Counted from the stretch's first letter, positions 37,641 to 50,697 are shown. The stretch: DNA of 64,000 nucleotides from Thermochaetoides thermophila DSM 1495 (GCF_000221225.1 NW_006383030.1:496001-560000), one strand, 5' to 3'. Notes: generated from the sequence alone by a model not told the origin. Numbers and translations: made by a program.

Positions 37641-40600
37641 TCTCGATGCAGGTGAGAATTATAGGTGCACATTGCGCCAACTGCAGAGCAGGGACACGCT
37701 TCTGGGAATCTCTTCTATCATCTTGAATTTAATTCCGGCAGACTGCTTTCAAGTACGTGTTTTAATTGGGTTCATTGCAACGAGATACACGGCGTTATAG
37801 GAGCTTGGGTGCATCAACATAAGAATATTCCAGCAGGCCAGGCGGTGTATTTTTTTGGTGTGGGTAAAAGGTCTGTCAGGGAGGTACCTAGTGGGTGTTG
37901 ATCATAGATGTAACTGGCAATGACCCAAGTGGTCTAGCTTCTGTGGCATCTCTTTTTTTTTTTTTCGTCGTCTAAATCTCTAGAGAAGCAATCAAGAATG
38001 CAGAGGCGTTGCCATCGTATTTTGTTCACATAGTTGTAGATACAACAGCTGCGCAACTTCAATATTTGGGAACAGAGATTAAAGTCGGGACCACATGATT
38101 TCCGTTGCTCTTACCATAAACCCCCCTCTGCTTTAACGACCACAACAACTCCGATAACATGTTTGAATTGGGCTTCGACGTGGTTTGATACAGCCGTGTT
38201 ACTTATCAAGGCAAGTTGGAGGGCCAGGGGAGGTCAAATTGTTTACCAGCTTGCTTCGACCGAGTTGAGCCGAGTGTCATGCGTTCTGAGGAAGTAGGAC
38301 ACGCGATCACACCAGGCTCGAATTGAACGAAAAACTCAATGACAAATAGCAAATCTATGGGAAGTACAAGACGATCAACAACTACGTGCAAGTTTGACGG
38401 TCTTCAGCTACGGCTCACAGGGTAAGTGAGGAGCATATCATACCCAGAGTGTGTATCCGCTTTTTCTGCGCCTTCCTGGCTTTCCTTCCAAAATTGAGGT
38501 CTAATATTCAAAATAGTACACGGGTACACCAAGTCTTTGCCTAGACAAGCAATCCTCCAGATCTCCGTGCCTAGATGCGTAGATGGCGCGGCAATGCCCC
38601 AGCCGTGTATGTCTCCATGTCCTCTGCAATGTATACAGGCGGCTGTCGTCCTGCAGGTGGCGGAAGGTTGTTTCTGGGAGCAAACGTGTTCGAACAGTAG
38701 ACTACACAAAAAGGTACACAGGTTGGCCAGTGACATGTTCCGTGGGGCTTAAGGATTGCCTGAAAACAATCGCACGTCTTTGCTTTCTCCGGACCTTGGC
38801 CCTTTCCAAATTCTTTGCTATGAACTCAGCACAACGGGACACCGCGGGGGAATGGTTCAGTCTTGGTTCCCACATTGTCACTCCATAGGTTACCCAGCGG
38901 ATGTGTTGGCAGGTTTGGCGGCGACGGGCGTTTATGGGACCTCGGAACACCCGGCGGATGGCTGCGGTTGCGGACGGATCTCGGAGAACGGGCTCTGCTG
39001 TCTTGCGGCAACCGCTTAAGAATTGCCGCCAGACGGAAGGTCAGTGCAATTTGCGGTGGCTTGGTGAACGTGCTCAGACGCCACGCACACGCCCTGCAGA
39101 GAATGATTCCAGCATCGACACAGTATATGATCGGCTGAGCTTGGGGGATGGGCTGAGCGGGACTGGGCTGGGCTGGGCTGGGCTGCTGCGTGCAGGGCAA
39201 CACGCAGCGAAGCGGCTTCTCAAAAACGGAAGACCGCTTCTTTAATCTTTTGCCCTATCTCCAAAATGCTCCTGGATGCAGCAAAGTATCGATTGGTGGC
39301 TTCGTTGCGCAAGCGGTGTTGCGGAGCACAGCACACGGCGGCAATGAGGGAACGCATACTGTGGATGCACGAGCCATCCGTTAGGGAGGGGCGAACTATT
39401 CGCTGGCAAAGATGAAAGCGGGGACCGGCATTCCTTAACAGAGTGCACTTATATACCTATTGGCCCCGCACGCTCGGCTGGGGGTTTTTGCTCGAGGTAA
39501 TCAAGGTTGCCGATGGTGATGATGATAATGCTGAGTCCTTACCTGACGCCGGTTCTGAGCAGTCACAGCGAAAATCAACCCCTTAGTTGCTGGATCCAGG
39601 CCTGCCTTGTATGCATGCAGCTGCACGATGTCGGTCCAGTGATGTAACACTAAGTGCATTGCGTGGGGGTTGCTCGGTTCTCACGAAAGGCGGAAGAGAA
39701 GACTGTCTTTGGCTCCTCCCTCGAACGAGAGCCCAGCGTCCAAAAGTCAAAAACGTCGTTTGGGTATTTGGGCCTACATGCGGTTTACCACCGACAGACA
39801 GGTCGAGAATTTGCGTCACCACAGTCCATAACTGCTGTATAAACCACCGACACCATCTGTCATGCTTTGTTTGCCATATCTCTCCCGCATTCTCTGACCA
39901 GCAGCGTATCTGCACGTCCAGATGCTTCGTAGATAAGATGTTAGTTATCCGGTGTTGCCCGATTGTGGACAGTCTCTCGTAAAACCATATGAATGTCTTC
40001 CAACAGGCTACCTAACAACCTATCTACATGCAACCGATGAACTGTCTGTAGAAAGTCACAAACGTCCCTTTGACCCGCATGCGCCCGTGTCGTGATGTTG
40101 TTAAGCCATTAGCAACACCTATGATCTAATTGGGAGCTCCCAATGAATCGGTAGTGTCCTGTCTCCCTAGCTGTTGAATTCTTAAGAAGGTGACTACCTA
40201 CGTATTTAGAGGTAAGTTCTCCTGCCATTAAATCGATTATTGTCGATAAAATTCGGCCTCTGGGTAGGTTGTTCTGGAAGGAATCGAGCCGATGTAGCAT
40301 ACGGGAGTACAACAGTTGTTGTCGAGCTGTTTGGTCAGAGCTGAATTTCGCAAGATTCTCCGAGAGTCGGGTGAGCGGTAGGCCACTTTAGATCTAGCGG
40401 TCTTCAAACGTTATGGAAGGGAAGTTTTCGAGGAAGCGGCAACACAAAGCCTCGTATAAGTTGCCAGCCTGTTAATTTGGCAAGCGTTTATCCATTTCCT
40501 TCCTCTCCTCTTTTTCTCCCTCCCTACCTGTCTTGCTGATGTCCCACCTTGACAGCTAATAAAGCACCACAGATTGTTAAACATGCATCTGTTTCAATCG

Positions 40601-40923
40601 GTATCGCACTATATACAACTAAGAGCAAAATCACAACGTATCTTACGAAGTCTCCCAACAAGAACTTACACCTGGGGTATTATGCCTCGCAAAACATAAA
40701 AACATCGACGCTGAATCCCAGAAACGTTCACAATTTCTAGCTTCTATGTCCTGCTGTCCGACTGCCACCAAAGTATTACCTGGTGGTTTTGATCAATTTC
40801 ATCCCCGTGGTCGGGTCAATATTCGAAACGAAAAAAAAAAAAAAAGATGGGGAAGAAAATGGATATCCATGCGCAAAGAAAGAGCCATAGTTATGTACAA
40901 TAGCTGGGTATTCTGCATGGCTA
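37641..40923. other. 3.3-kb spacer between convergent genes (sat4 and the coiled-coil gene)
   Basis: No gene can be supported. The two flanking genes point toward each other, so both ends should be 3' UTRs. Local features are AGGTACCTA at 37882-37890, a (GGGCT)4 run at 39165-39184 and an A15-scale homopolymer near 40830-40845. Confidence 0.45.
39165..39184. repeat. (GGGCT)4 microsatellite
   Basis: Four perfect GGGCT units in a spacer, with degenerate copies just upstream (39149-39164). Confidence 0.8.
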
Positions 40924-42529
40924 TTAGCGTATTGCTCCGAAGGGTGCCCCAAAATTCAAGCAGTTTTTGAACTTTAGCGGAACCTCTGATTCCTCGGCAG
41001 ACTCAGTGCCCCCGTTGTCCTTGTCAACTCCATCAGAGAGCTTCTGCTGCTGTTCATAAGAGTCGGCAGAGCTTTTCAACACTGCAGGAAGCGCTGCCTC
41101 ATCGTCCTTCGAGACCTCTTCTAGCTTGTCTGCAAGCTTCTGAAAGAAGATCTCGTCATGTGCCGGCATGTTTCTCACCATCAACGGCCCCCCTGAGCGG
41201 GCGATCTTCGTCAGGTATGAAGAGGGGCTCAGGCTCATTGTCGTAAGGGTCATAGTCCGAGCCCTGTGAAGCATTCTTAACTAGAGCGGTGCTTTGCGCT
41301 GGTTCCGGAGTATCGCTTGCTTCCTCGAAACTGACAGCTGCCCGTTGGACGGTCATATCGTTTGCTCCTTGCGCGGCAGGAGTGCTGTCGCCACCATTAG
41401 CTGTTGCGGTTGCTGTTGCAGATGATGTGACTGTGGCCACAGATGAGAGAGAGTGATTCGGTGTGTGGCCAGCGTGCATGGTAAGGCGATCGGATTCTTT
41501 GGCTGCGAGAACTTCCAAAGTCTGTGGGTTCGAGGTCCGTGCGGACCTGGGCTGCACTGAAGTTGTTGCTGGTGGATCAGACAACTTCGATACTCCGGAA
41601 TCAGAATCTCCAACGTGATCGGCAAAGGTGGGCTTTTTAACAGCAGCAGCTTTGATTCTGATCCCCTCCAGCTCAGGATCGATCTCATGCACATCAACAA
41701 CGGGCATGGGACCAGACTCATTCGCTAGAGTTGTGCTTGGCTTGAGAAAGTCGGGTGTAGAAGTCCTTGGACCCTTCAGTGTTAAGACGCTCATTCCATT
41801 AAGTATGGGTTGGTCTTGTCGAATTCCCCCAGCTTGCTGGAACAAAGAACGCGGTGAATAAAGCCCGTTCCGGTTGGAGGGCACATCATTTGCAGAGAGT
41901 GGAGGGAGACGCCCTTGGGGAGATTGCGAACTTTTTGTGTTCTCCCACAAGAACTTAACAGCGTCGCCTCGAGCCCCAGTTGGAAGGGTTGTAGGTGAGG
42001 ACACGGAAGAACCATTACGAACTGACTGTGTGGCACCTCCACTGAGCGAGACAACCTGCTGCCGCAGCCGCTGTATCTCTTGCAACAAAGCAGTTCTCTC
42101 TGCCTCCCATGCCTCTCGTTCTTCCTCCATTAGAGCCCGCTCTTCCTTGTAAACCTCTTCTGCTCGTTCGCGATTTGCCTCCAGATATTTCCGTTCGGCC
42201 TCCCAAGCCTCTCTCAGACGGCTGTTTTGTTGAATCAAGCGCCTGATGATCTGAGCCTGAGAGCTCTCGCTTGCATTGGAAGGGCCGGATATGCCGAAGC
42301 CAGTTGAAATTAGATCCATCGAAGACAGCACAGTCTCTGGTGCAAATCCTGCGCTCCCCAAGGGAAGACCGGCAGTAGAGCGCCCCTGTAGGCCCAACTC
42401 ATTCGAGCTGTCTCTTGGAGACGCGATGTTGTCACGCGACTGGGGAGAGATACTGGCTGATCGGCACTGTTCGAGACGTTGTCGGCCCGCTTTTGATATT
42501 GGGAGAGGCTGGTGGGAAAACGATGGCAT
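40924..42529 (-). CDS. Conserved filamentous-fungal coiled-coil protein of unknown function, one-base frameshift
   Basis: From ATG at 42529 an unbroken frame runs to GSDYDPYDNEPEPLFIPDED, then turns out of frame at a G6 run (C6 on plus, 41188-41193). The next frame continues with GPLMVRNMPAHDEIFFQKL and ends FGAPFGAIR at 40924. With one G fewer the two halves make one 534-residue protein, and the joined order matches what I recall of the family. Residues about 95-160 are a Glu/Arg-rich coiled coil (EAERKYLEANRERAEEVYKE). The rest is Ser/Thr-rich and disordered. The conserved C-terminal block suggests a binding motif, but I know no function. It has no intron. Confidence 0.7.
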
Positions 42530-43457
42530 TGGTTGATGAGCGGCAGAGAGATAGGGGTAGAGATGACTCCGTTAACGACTCAGTAGATCTATGGGGATGA
42601 TGAAGGGCAGTGTTGGAGAACAGCGAAGGGGAACGGCGGCCTCGCGAGTGAACCGGACCAAGCACCCAGCGCCTGCTTGGAAGAAGGGACATGTGAACCG
42701 CGAACAACGGTGGATGACGATGGGATCAACACCACCGGCCAAGACAAAAGACCAAGCCCGACAGGGCCGAGGCTCTGCTGCTACCTCGTTTGCCGTTGCT
42801 ATTATGAAGGTCGGTTGAGCTGTCTAAAATGTCGAATTTGGTCCCTGCTGTCACTGACAAGTCGCACGACGCAAAAAGGCGTTTGCAGATACAGATGCAG
42901 TTCCAGGATCAGATCGAAGAACGAGGTCGGGCACAAGTTACAACATCCCGCGGCGGGCAGATGAGTTGCACCCAACCCTCCCCGCCCAAGGAGCCTGGGG
43001 GACCCACTTTTTGGTACAAACACATAGGTACCGCTCGGGTCCGCATTGCCCGAGCCGTGACCCTGACAACCACAAGCCGCCAACAAGGTTGCACAACAAT
43101 GGTGTCGACTGTAGGGCTGCTTACGCATAAGAAACAGCCATAGGCTACAGCGTCATCCTCCTATTGCAACAGCAACATGGAACGTGCCCTTTACATCCAC
43201 TTGGCAGTAGAGAATACATGAAGTGCAGGTGATCAGCAACAGGGTATTATTTGCAGGGCGAAGAGCGCAGCGTCTCGCTCAACACCAGAACAATATCTTG
43301 AGCGATACCCAAACCTGAGGGGGTGGGCATTTGCTGATTTTTAAAATCTCTAATAAGAGATTATCCAAATTAGTCATTATCAGTACGGTTAACTGTCTGG
43401 GCTGCTAATATATTAATAGTCCCGGGGAGGGGGGGTTGGGTTGAGTCCTGGCCGGCC
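42530..43457. other. Spacer upstream of the coiled-coil gene and downstream of the IMP nucleotidase gene
   Basis: I see no gene. The part near 42530-42800 should be the promoter of the coiled-coil gene on minus. The part near 43400-43457 is the 3' end of the nucleotidase transcript, with a G-rich run (GGGGAGGGGGGG) at about 43424-43436. Confidence 0.45.
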
Positions 43458-45075
43458 TCAGCTCATCTTTTTCTCCATCAGCTCGGCCAGTTCGTCGAGC
43501 AATTCAACCGTCTCTGCTGGACTCGCAATCCATGCTGTGGTGCCAACACTCCGAGCCCGGAAATCGTTTGCGCCGGCGCTCAAGAACTGGTCCCCCACAT
43601 GAAGAGTGTTCTCTCCCTTGATCATTCCTCCCGGTAGATCGGTTCCGAACCATCTTTGGCAAACTTTCACTCCCCAACTTTTATCCCCGATGTCGACGAA
43701 GACATCTCTACCACCGTTGAAAGCACAGAATGGGACCTTCTTCTTCCTGCCCGCGCTGCTCAGCTCCAAGATTTTCTGCACCACCAACACTGTCTCTTCA
43801 AGGGATTCGCGTGGGATTCGAGTCTCGGGCGGGTTGGGCACGATACCCACTGCACGGTCTTTGCGCATCAGGGTTGCCGGTAAGTTGAGTGTTTTGATGC
43901 ATTCACGTAGCGCTTCTTCAGCAACATCAAGCAGCTCTGAGATATCGCGCTCGTCCCAAGAAGCCATCTCAGGCGTCAGCCAGCGTTCCCGTGGGATGGG
44001 CTCCAACAAGTGCGGAGACGACGGGGAAAAGGCAAAGAGATAATTTGCTTCTCCGCCCATGATAATGAGAGACTGTTTTTGGGCTGGCGTGAGCTCCGCA
44101 TTGTTGGCGAGCGCATCTAGCAAGCCATGCAAACGTGTGTAGTACTTGTCGGCTGTAGTGTATCCCGCAGCAGTAACAATCCCGATCTTGACGTTCTTAC
44201 GCAGAAGATCTGGTTTCCTAATGTCAGTGAAAAGAGGAAAGGAATTCAAACATAGCAACAGGAACGCTCATGCATACCAATCAGTCTGGGAATCACCGGA
44301 CTATCTGGCTCCAGGCTCTTCCCATCGTCATACAGAGTCACATCTCCATCAAATGTGGCAAGCTGCAGCGTCCCATAGGTTGTGACCGCCATGATTTGGG
44401 CTGAGTTGAGGATTAAACGAACATCGTTGAAGGAGGGAGAAACGAAACGTCGAGATGAGATGTAGCGCTTGTTGTCTTGAAACTTGAATGCAGCTTCTAG
44501 GGGAAGACGTGTAAAGAAAGGTCCGATGCTCGGCACTAAGAGCTTGAGCTTGGAAGGAAATGGGTTGGCCGGGTCGTTCTGGTGAGCAACTAGGTCCAGC
44601 AAAACCCAATGGTCAGGTACTTTTTCTGGAGCAGGCAGCAGATATTCGGCTGTTTGCTTACTGTGTTCATCAATCATACCCTCGACGTCTCGAAGAATCT
44701 CGCTGTACCGCCGGTGGGCTTCTTCCCGAGCTTGTGACAGGCTGCTAAGGCTCTGGCCATCGAAAACACCTTGCGGTTGCGAATACAGGACAAACGGAAC
44801 TGCCAGCAGACCCTTGATCCATTCTGCAGAGAATTAGAAGCTGTCTCAACTCTCAAGCGGACTACTAGTTAAGACAGGCCGCAGAGGGGTCCAAGCCGGG
44901 GATCCAGTAGAAGGGGGATTGGAGTTGAGCTACCTATGAACTGATCTCGACGGTGAGACTTGAGGGCATCTGTCTCTGGGTTAGCTCTGTATCGTCTCGC
45001 TGATAATGTAGCGGTAATCTAAGCAAAAGGCAAGAACCAAATACACTGACATTCAACACGATATCTGGTGGTCAT
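43458..45075 (-). CDS. isn1: IMP-specific 5'-nucleotidase
   Basis: Four minus-strand exons (45075-45051, 44969-44934, 44823-44278, 44209-43458) join in frame to 452 residues, the usual length of ISN1. The N-terminus MTTRYRVEYALKSHRRDQFI and then WIKGLLAVPFVLYSQPQGVF are family-typical. The haloacid-dehalogenase active site is FDGDVTLYDDG. KNVKIGIVTAAGY is motif II. AFNGGRDVFVDIGDKSWGV and LHVGDQFLSAGANDFRARS carry the later acidic motif. The enzyme hydrolyses inosine monophosphate to inosine in the cytosol and so balances purine nucleotide pools. The last intron (44277-44210) uses the CCAG acceptor, not the nearer TTAG, which would break the frame. Confidence 0.9.
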
Positions 45076-45923
45076 GGTGGGGAGTTAGGTCTAGGGCTTG
45101 AATGTGAAACCTCTTCTCATTAATCGTGGCTTGGAGGCGCTATTCAGAAGATAAAATACACGGTTTTTCTGACTGAATTCAGGAGATGCGCTCCCCGGTT
45201 CTTAAAGCGGCGATAGAACACTCATTTCATGGATCGTAGTCACCGCTTCCCACACCGGGTGCTGTGCCGGGCCTAGCTATCAACCGGCTGATACGCGGTT
45301 GGTCAAGGCCCTTTCAGTGTTCCATGGTGGCGCCGCCCAATGGCCGTTGCAGGATGATGTCACAGGGGAACCTAGGCATACAAGAACCAATCAAGAGCGG
45401 ATCTGTCTGGCAGCGTCCGCGCCAAACCCGCTGGAGCCCGACAACTTGGCACCAGCAAGGTTGCAGATCGGCCGTCTCCGACTGTCTGGGCCACGTCATG
45501 GATAAACCCGAAAAGAAGATGAACGGGTAGCTTGACAGGCAACTGGAACCCTAAAAACATGAAATGCTCCAAGTCAACGAAAACATATGCTGCAGCGGAA
45601 CAACCTTAAGCATATGGAAAAAGAGACTCGATCGTTCTCAACCTAGCACGCTTCGACCCCACAGGACGAATTACCTGTCTTCTTTTCAGGGGGGGAGGGA
45701 GTTGCACATCCATCCCATGTGATCGCGTCGAGATTCACAGGTTGCCAAGCATGCAAGCCTTCTGCAATAGGGATCCGTACTCTAGATGCATATGATATAC
45801 ACCGCCAACCAACCATGAGTTTCCACTACAATACATTTATTTGGGTATCAGGTCCAAACGAAAACTAAGTGCTAACAGACAACCCTTGTAGCGATCAGCC
45901 GTCCTGTATCATCATACAACCCG
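45076..45923. other. Spacer between isn1 and nvj2 (both minus)
   Basis: I see no gene. It holds the isn1 promoter on its left and the nvj2 3' UTR on its right. Confidence 0.5.
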
Positions 45924-48888
45924 CTATGCCTGTTGTCCATTTGCAGGAGCATCCCCTTCCCCGAGTTCCATGTTGTCGGTCCAAGCTGAGTATTCATCAT
46001 CATCATCGCCCACGGGGCTTGGAATCGTCGCTTTGCTTTCTAAGTTCGACACTTCAGCAGCAATATCAAGAGTTTGATCTGGACCTGCGCCTTGGGAGCC
46101 TGCGGCATTAACATCGTTCGAGGAACCGTCGAGGAGTTGATCATTATCCGGTAACGGCATGCCACCGAACGTACTGTGAGAACCGTTTGTGGGAGAGGTT
46201 GGCTCGGACTCCGAAGGTGCAGCAACGACGAGCAGGCCTGGATCTATGATGACTTCTCCATGAAATTGGCGTCTCCTAGGAAGAGGAGGGGGTACCGAAT
46301 GGCTCTCTGCGCTCTGGCCAGCGGATTCGGTCTCTCTGATTACAGATGAAGACGCCTTAGATATCCATTTGGGGACTGGAATCGGCGTCACCGAGATCTT
46401 CCGATCCGGCATGGGGAGGGGTGTGCCAGGGGGTGGTAGAGGTTGGCCTCGACCCATTGGCTGACTGAGATCGATAACAGATGCTTGATCGCGCTTTTGT
46501 CCAGAATCCGTTGCTGTATCATTAGCTCTGCGTTGGAATGCACTTATTCCCCATCGTTTTGCAGACGCTGCAGCATTTGCAACAGCACTTAGGGCACTTT
46601 TCTTATTAATGTCAGGTGCCACTTGCAAATTTGAGCTAGATGATATGGACAAGACTGTTTCGCGGTGGCTGAAAACGCTCCTTCCAAGACTCTTTGCTTG
46701 GCCTTGTGTCGGATTCAGGGACGACCACAACGTAGACTGTGAGGCAACAGCATGCTGGTTTTCAGAAGACGACGACGTGTTTTGGTGAAGTTGTGGGTTT
46801 CTGTCCAGGTTATTTTCGGCATCGTTGGTTTCTTGAAATGAAGAGGATGAACCTGAACGACTGCTTGACTTTGAAGTGACATAAGGCTTGTATGCGTTTG
46901 GATCAGATCCCTGAGCAAGAGACAAAGACTGTGACTTAGCCGTCAGCGTTGCCATGGCTAAAGCAGCTGAACCCCCATTGGGAGGGGACGATGAGGGCCT
47001 AAATTGGTCTGCAATAGCTGGAACAGTCCCAACTGTTGGAGTTGACGGCTGGAATGCTGCCGAAAGAAGGGGAGGTGGTACGACACCCTCATTCTTTGCA
47101 TCATTTTTGACTGATATCGGTAATGTTGTTACAGATGACGACTGAGTGGGCAGGAAGTCTGTTTTGCTGTCTTTGCTCGAAAGCTTTCTCGCAAAGAGCC
47201 CAAGGGTTGCTTTCTTTTCAACTAGCGGAGAGTTGCCACTCTTGTCTGGAAGAAACTTTTCGGGTGATATTTGTTCTGTATCGTCTGTCGCATGAGCAGC
47301 TTCAAGGCTTTCACCGTCAGTGGCCTCTTTTTCTAACGGGGCACGTGCTTCAGGATTGGAAGGGGATTTAATGGAATCATCATGGAAAATCCCTCCTCTC
47401 CATCTTTTATGTTCGGTATTGAAAAACGGTGTGTCGTCCCAGAACGGCAAGACAATGGTCTCTGCAATGACCTCTTTGATTCTGTTCTCTATCTGGCGGA
47501 GGATAACGGTGTATGTAATCTGCCGGGAGCTGACAATGGGCTCGATGGTCATCTCCAGTTTCGGCATTTGTTGAAAAGAAAACCAGATGCGGTTGCTTGG
47601 CGGAGGCTTGATTTTGAACAATGCGCGCCCTTCGAGTTTTCGAACTACTACAGCGAGGACCAAGTTTACCTCTCGTGGCTTGAAGCGGGAACCTAAATCA
47701 ATTCGGGCAGTGGCTGCAACTTCGAGCCGGAAATTCCCTGTGTAGCGCACATCAGACTCCATGGTGCATTCTCCCTCGATGGTCAAGTCCTTCAGTCGTG
47801 GGTTCGTGAAGTATGGCGCCGACTCTCCAGTATCAATGGACTTAATGGCAATGTTGGATAGAAAAGAGGGTCTTTTGACCCTGGATATCTTTTTTGTCAG
47901 CTTCTCCCGGATGAAAATTTCGATGTCCTTAGTTTTATGGATACCGAGGAACACTCTTCCAATCATGGCATTCAACCATCTTGTTTGCAGGTGTTCTTCC
48001 GAAGAGTGCAATTTCTGGACCAGTGATATAATATGCTTGACGTCGAATTGGATAGGCGTTGGGAAAACCCTGTTCTCAGCAGCAAATGTCTGCTCTTGAT
48101 TCCGAAGAAGAGCGAAGTAAAAATCTTCCTTCGCGGAACAATTCTCGGAGAACAGAAAGAAGGGCTTGGAGGGTTGACTGTCAAGGCCGAGATTTAGTCC
48201 GTCTTGACGTCGCGTTAGACAGATAGCGTTGCGTTTGATCCAGAGCTCTCCTTCTGGAATTACTTCCTCTCCCGAGTAGATGCTAACGTCATGATGCGCC
48301 AGTGAAATTACGTGTCGCACTTCTAACTGTTCATCATCATCGAAAAGCATCAAATGACCATGCCTGTCGTCAAAGTTAGGAATCGTGGATCACGGAGAAA
48401 CGAAGAAGTATGCCCTACCTAAGGACAACATAAAAGACATTTCCAGCTTTCTTAGGCCGTTGACTAGCTCCATTCTTTCCATCTAGTGGACTTGGAACAG
48501 GTTTTCGGTCGAAAAGGCTCCGGTACATGGTCTGATAAACACTGGGGCTAGGAGCAACAACCGTCGTCGAGCCGACGGGAGTCGAACGTTCAATGGGTTT
48601 TGCGTTGATTCCCATAGGTGTATACTCGCGACAAACCGCAAAGTAGCCAGCAGCAACATTCGAATCGTCAGGAGACGCACGAAACTTAGCCACATCTTTC
48701 TGCACCATCTTGAGCGGTTCGAGATCGTCTCCAGATTGAATTAAATCATCCCCGTTATGCACGCAACTGTCCGCATCGCGGCGATATGGAAGTGTAAGGT
48801 ACGCATGAGCAAAGATGATGATCAAAACCAGAGGGATGAACGTGAGACCTCCGAAGAGGTAGGCCAGGAGAAAAGTTGTCCAGTCCAT
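45924..48888 (-). CDS. nvj2: NVJ2-type lipid-transfer protein (membrane anchor, PH-like domain, SMP domain)
   Basis: Two exons (48888-48419 and 48363-45924) join in frame across a 55-bp intron to 969 residues. A membrane anchor lies near the N-terminus (LAYLFGGLTFIPLVLIIIF). A PH-like domain spans about 150-265 (GHLMLFDDDEQLEVRHVISL). The SMP lipid-binding domain spans about 270-470 (LQTRWLNAMIGRVFLGIHKT, then PYFTNPRLKDLTIEGECTME and LPFWDDTPFF). The last about 490 residues are Ser/Pro-rich and disordered. SMP proteins form a hydrophobic groove that moves lipids at organelle contacts. Yeast Nvj2 works at nucleus-vacuole and ER-Golgi contacts and helps remove excess ceramide. The animal relative is TEX2. 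Confidence 0.88.
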
Positions 48889-50002
48889 TGTTTCTACCGC
48901 GCTTGCAGTGCGACGAGAGCAGAGTCGACTCTGCTACTTATCTGGCCAAAGAATTAATTGCGAGCGCATGGGTCAAACTAATGGCAAGCGATCGGGCCTG
49001 CAATTCAAGAACCACACTAAAGCTGAGGGCATCAGGCTCGAGTACAAGAGAACCAACTGAGCTGGTCTGTTCGCGATGACAACTGTCGATATGAACTCGG
49101 TGCGAACGACGGCAGAGAGTGCTCCGGGGATATTGCGTCAGGTGCCTCGCTTTGCATGGGCGTCCCACCATTATCTATGGGCTGAACAGGAGGAGCCCCA
49201 CTGCCTGTTGGAGCTTTAGCCTGGACCGTTGCAGGGGAGCAGCAGGAGCCAGGTCACAGAGGCGCACACAAGCGACAGACAGGATGAGGAGCTTCAACTC
49301 TCTTGTGAAACTTTTCAACTTTTGACGGAATCTTGATGGCCTGTTCAAAATGGAAGAGCCAAAACACCTCCATTATGGACCCGAAGTAACGCTTCATCAG
49401 CGCGCAGAAGATTGTCAAAATTTACAAACTTACCAATGGCCACCTGCCTGCTGAATACAAAGTGCTTTATCGTCTGCCACTCGATTAAGGCTCTAGACAA
49501 TTGATCTCCAATATTGACTTACACTGTCTTAGGTGTGAGTAGCGTTTCTTTCGGGATGTATAAACGCACATATCACTTGCAAAAGTACCTGGATCCTACA
49601 ACCAATCGAGGCCCACGATCTGTTGTGATTAGATTGCGTGCTAGAAATCTGCTATGTAGGGGGTTCACAGTTGGCAAAATCAAGGGCAGACCTGAGGTGC
49701 TTATGTGTAGCTGAAATGTCGAGACCTTCATCAACAGGTACCTATTGCGAGACAGCCTTCCAATATGAGGCACTCGATCTTGTCCGGCCCGCGCGTCACA
49801 TTTGCACCATGCCGGATGAGCTCGATCTCCTGAGCCGCCTTCGGTCATGCCATTGGTATTTTGAGTCCTATGAGCATTCCTGCACCCCAGACCAAATCCA
49901 TGCAGGAGATCCCTCCATGCCAAACGCAATGAACCCCATGCAGAGAAAAGCAAGCAAGCCATATCTAATCCCACCAAATCCAGCACCCCACCATGACCAG
50001 GC
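48889..50002. other. 1.1-kb spacer between nvj2 and eL21
   Basis: No supportable gene. The minus frame at 49573-49986 has no family resemblance. The left part is the nvj2 promoter and the right part the eL21 3' UTR. An AGGTACCTA motif spans about 49736-49744. Confidence 0.5.
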
Positions 50003-50697
50003 TTAGATGGTGGTCTCGTAGGCGACGGGAGCGAGCGTCACGGGCTTGTTGTCGGCAATCGAGACTGTGTGGGCCTCGCGAGGCATTGCAGGTTGCCTCT
50101 TCAGCTGGACCGGAACGCCCTCAGCCTTCGCCTTCTTTTTCAGCTCAGCATTCTCCTTCACGCGACGGAGGAAGTCCTCCCGTGACCGCGACGGCTTGAC
50201 GTGCTCGATCCGAACGTTGATGCGCTTCTCGATGTAGCGGTGCTTGACCCTCTTGTAAACGATCACACCGACAGCCGACTTAGTGACGTTGTAGACGACA
50301 CCGGTCTTGCCATGGTAAAATTTGTGGGGCATGCTGTTTTGTGATCAGAGTCAGCCCCGAGAACATTGGTTGGACGACAAATTTTGTTGATGAAAATGTT
50401 GAAGGAATCGACACCGCTGCCATATGTAGAACGGTTTCGTTGTTCTTTCCTGGGTTCAAGCAGGCATCATGAAATTGCTTCTTACCCCTTCTGAACAGCA
50501 CCGTTGACCTTGATGTCAACAATGTCGCCGACCCTATCTCTTAGTTAGTAACTGAACCGTGCACTCGCGATTTTGTCAAAGGTATTGGCGTACCTGTACG
50601 TCCTGAGATAGGTCGACAGAGGGATTTGGCCATGCTTCCGGAAACCCCGGGAGAAGGCGTATCTCGTGCCAGAACGGAGACCTGCGGCGTGACCCAT
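50003..50697 (-). CDS. rpl21: Cytosolic 60S ribosomal protein eL21
   Basis: Three minus-strand exons (50697-50594, 50533-50486, 50333-50003) join in frame to 160 residues, the exact length of eL21. Exon 1 encodes MGHAAGLRSGTRYAFSRGFR, exon 2 VGDIVDIKVNGAVQKG, and exon 3 MPHKFYHGKTGVVYNVTKSA through PREAHTV to the ending PVAYETTI. The protein is a structural component of the large subunit near the central protuberance. The gene is divergent from uS4, with 299 bp between start codons, so the two are likely co-regulated. Intron 2 (152 bp) is long for this window. Confidence 0.97.

Noticed and set aside
40255..40300. B-box-like sequence (GGCTCGATTCC on minus) as a tRNA gene
   Set aside because: No A box or cloverleaf could be built around it.
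44210..44277. Use of the nearer TTAG acceptor for the last isn1 intron
   Set aside because: It breaks frame. The CCAG acceptor gives VIPRLIDLLRKNVKIG, which fits the family.
49573..49986. 137-codon minus frame between nvj2 and eL21
   Set aside because: No family resemblance, and a 122-codon frame overlaps it on plus.
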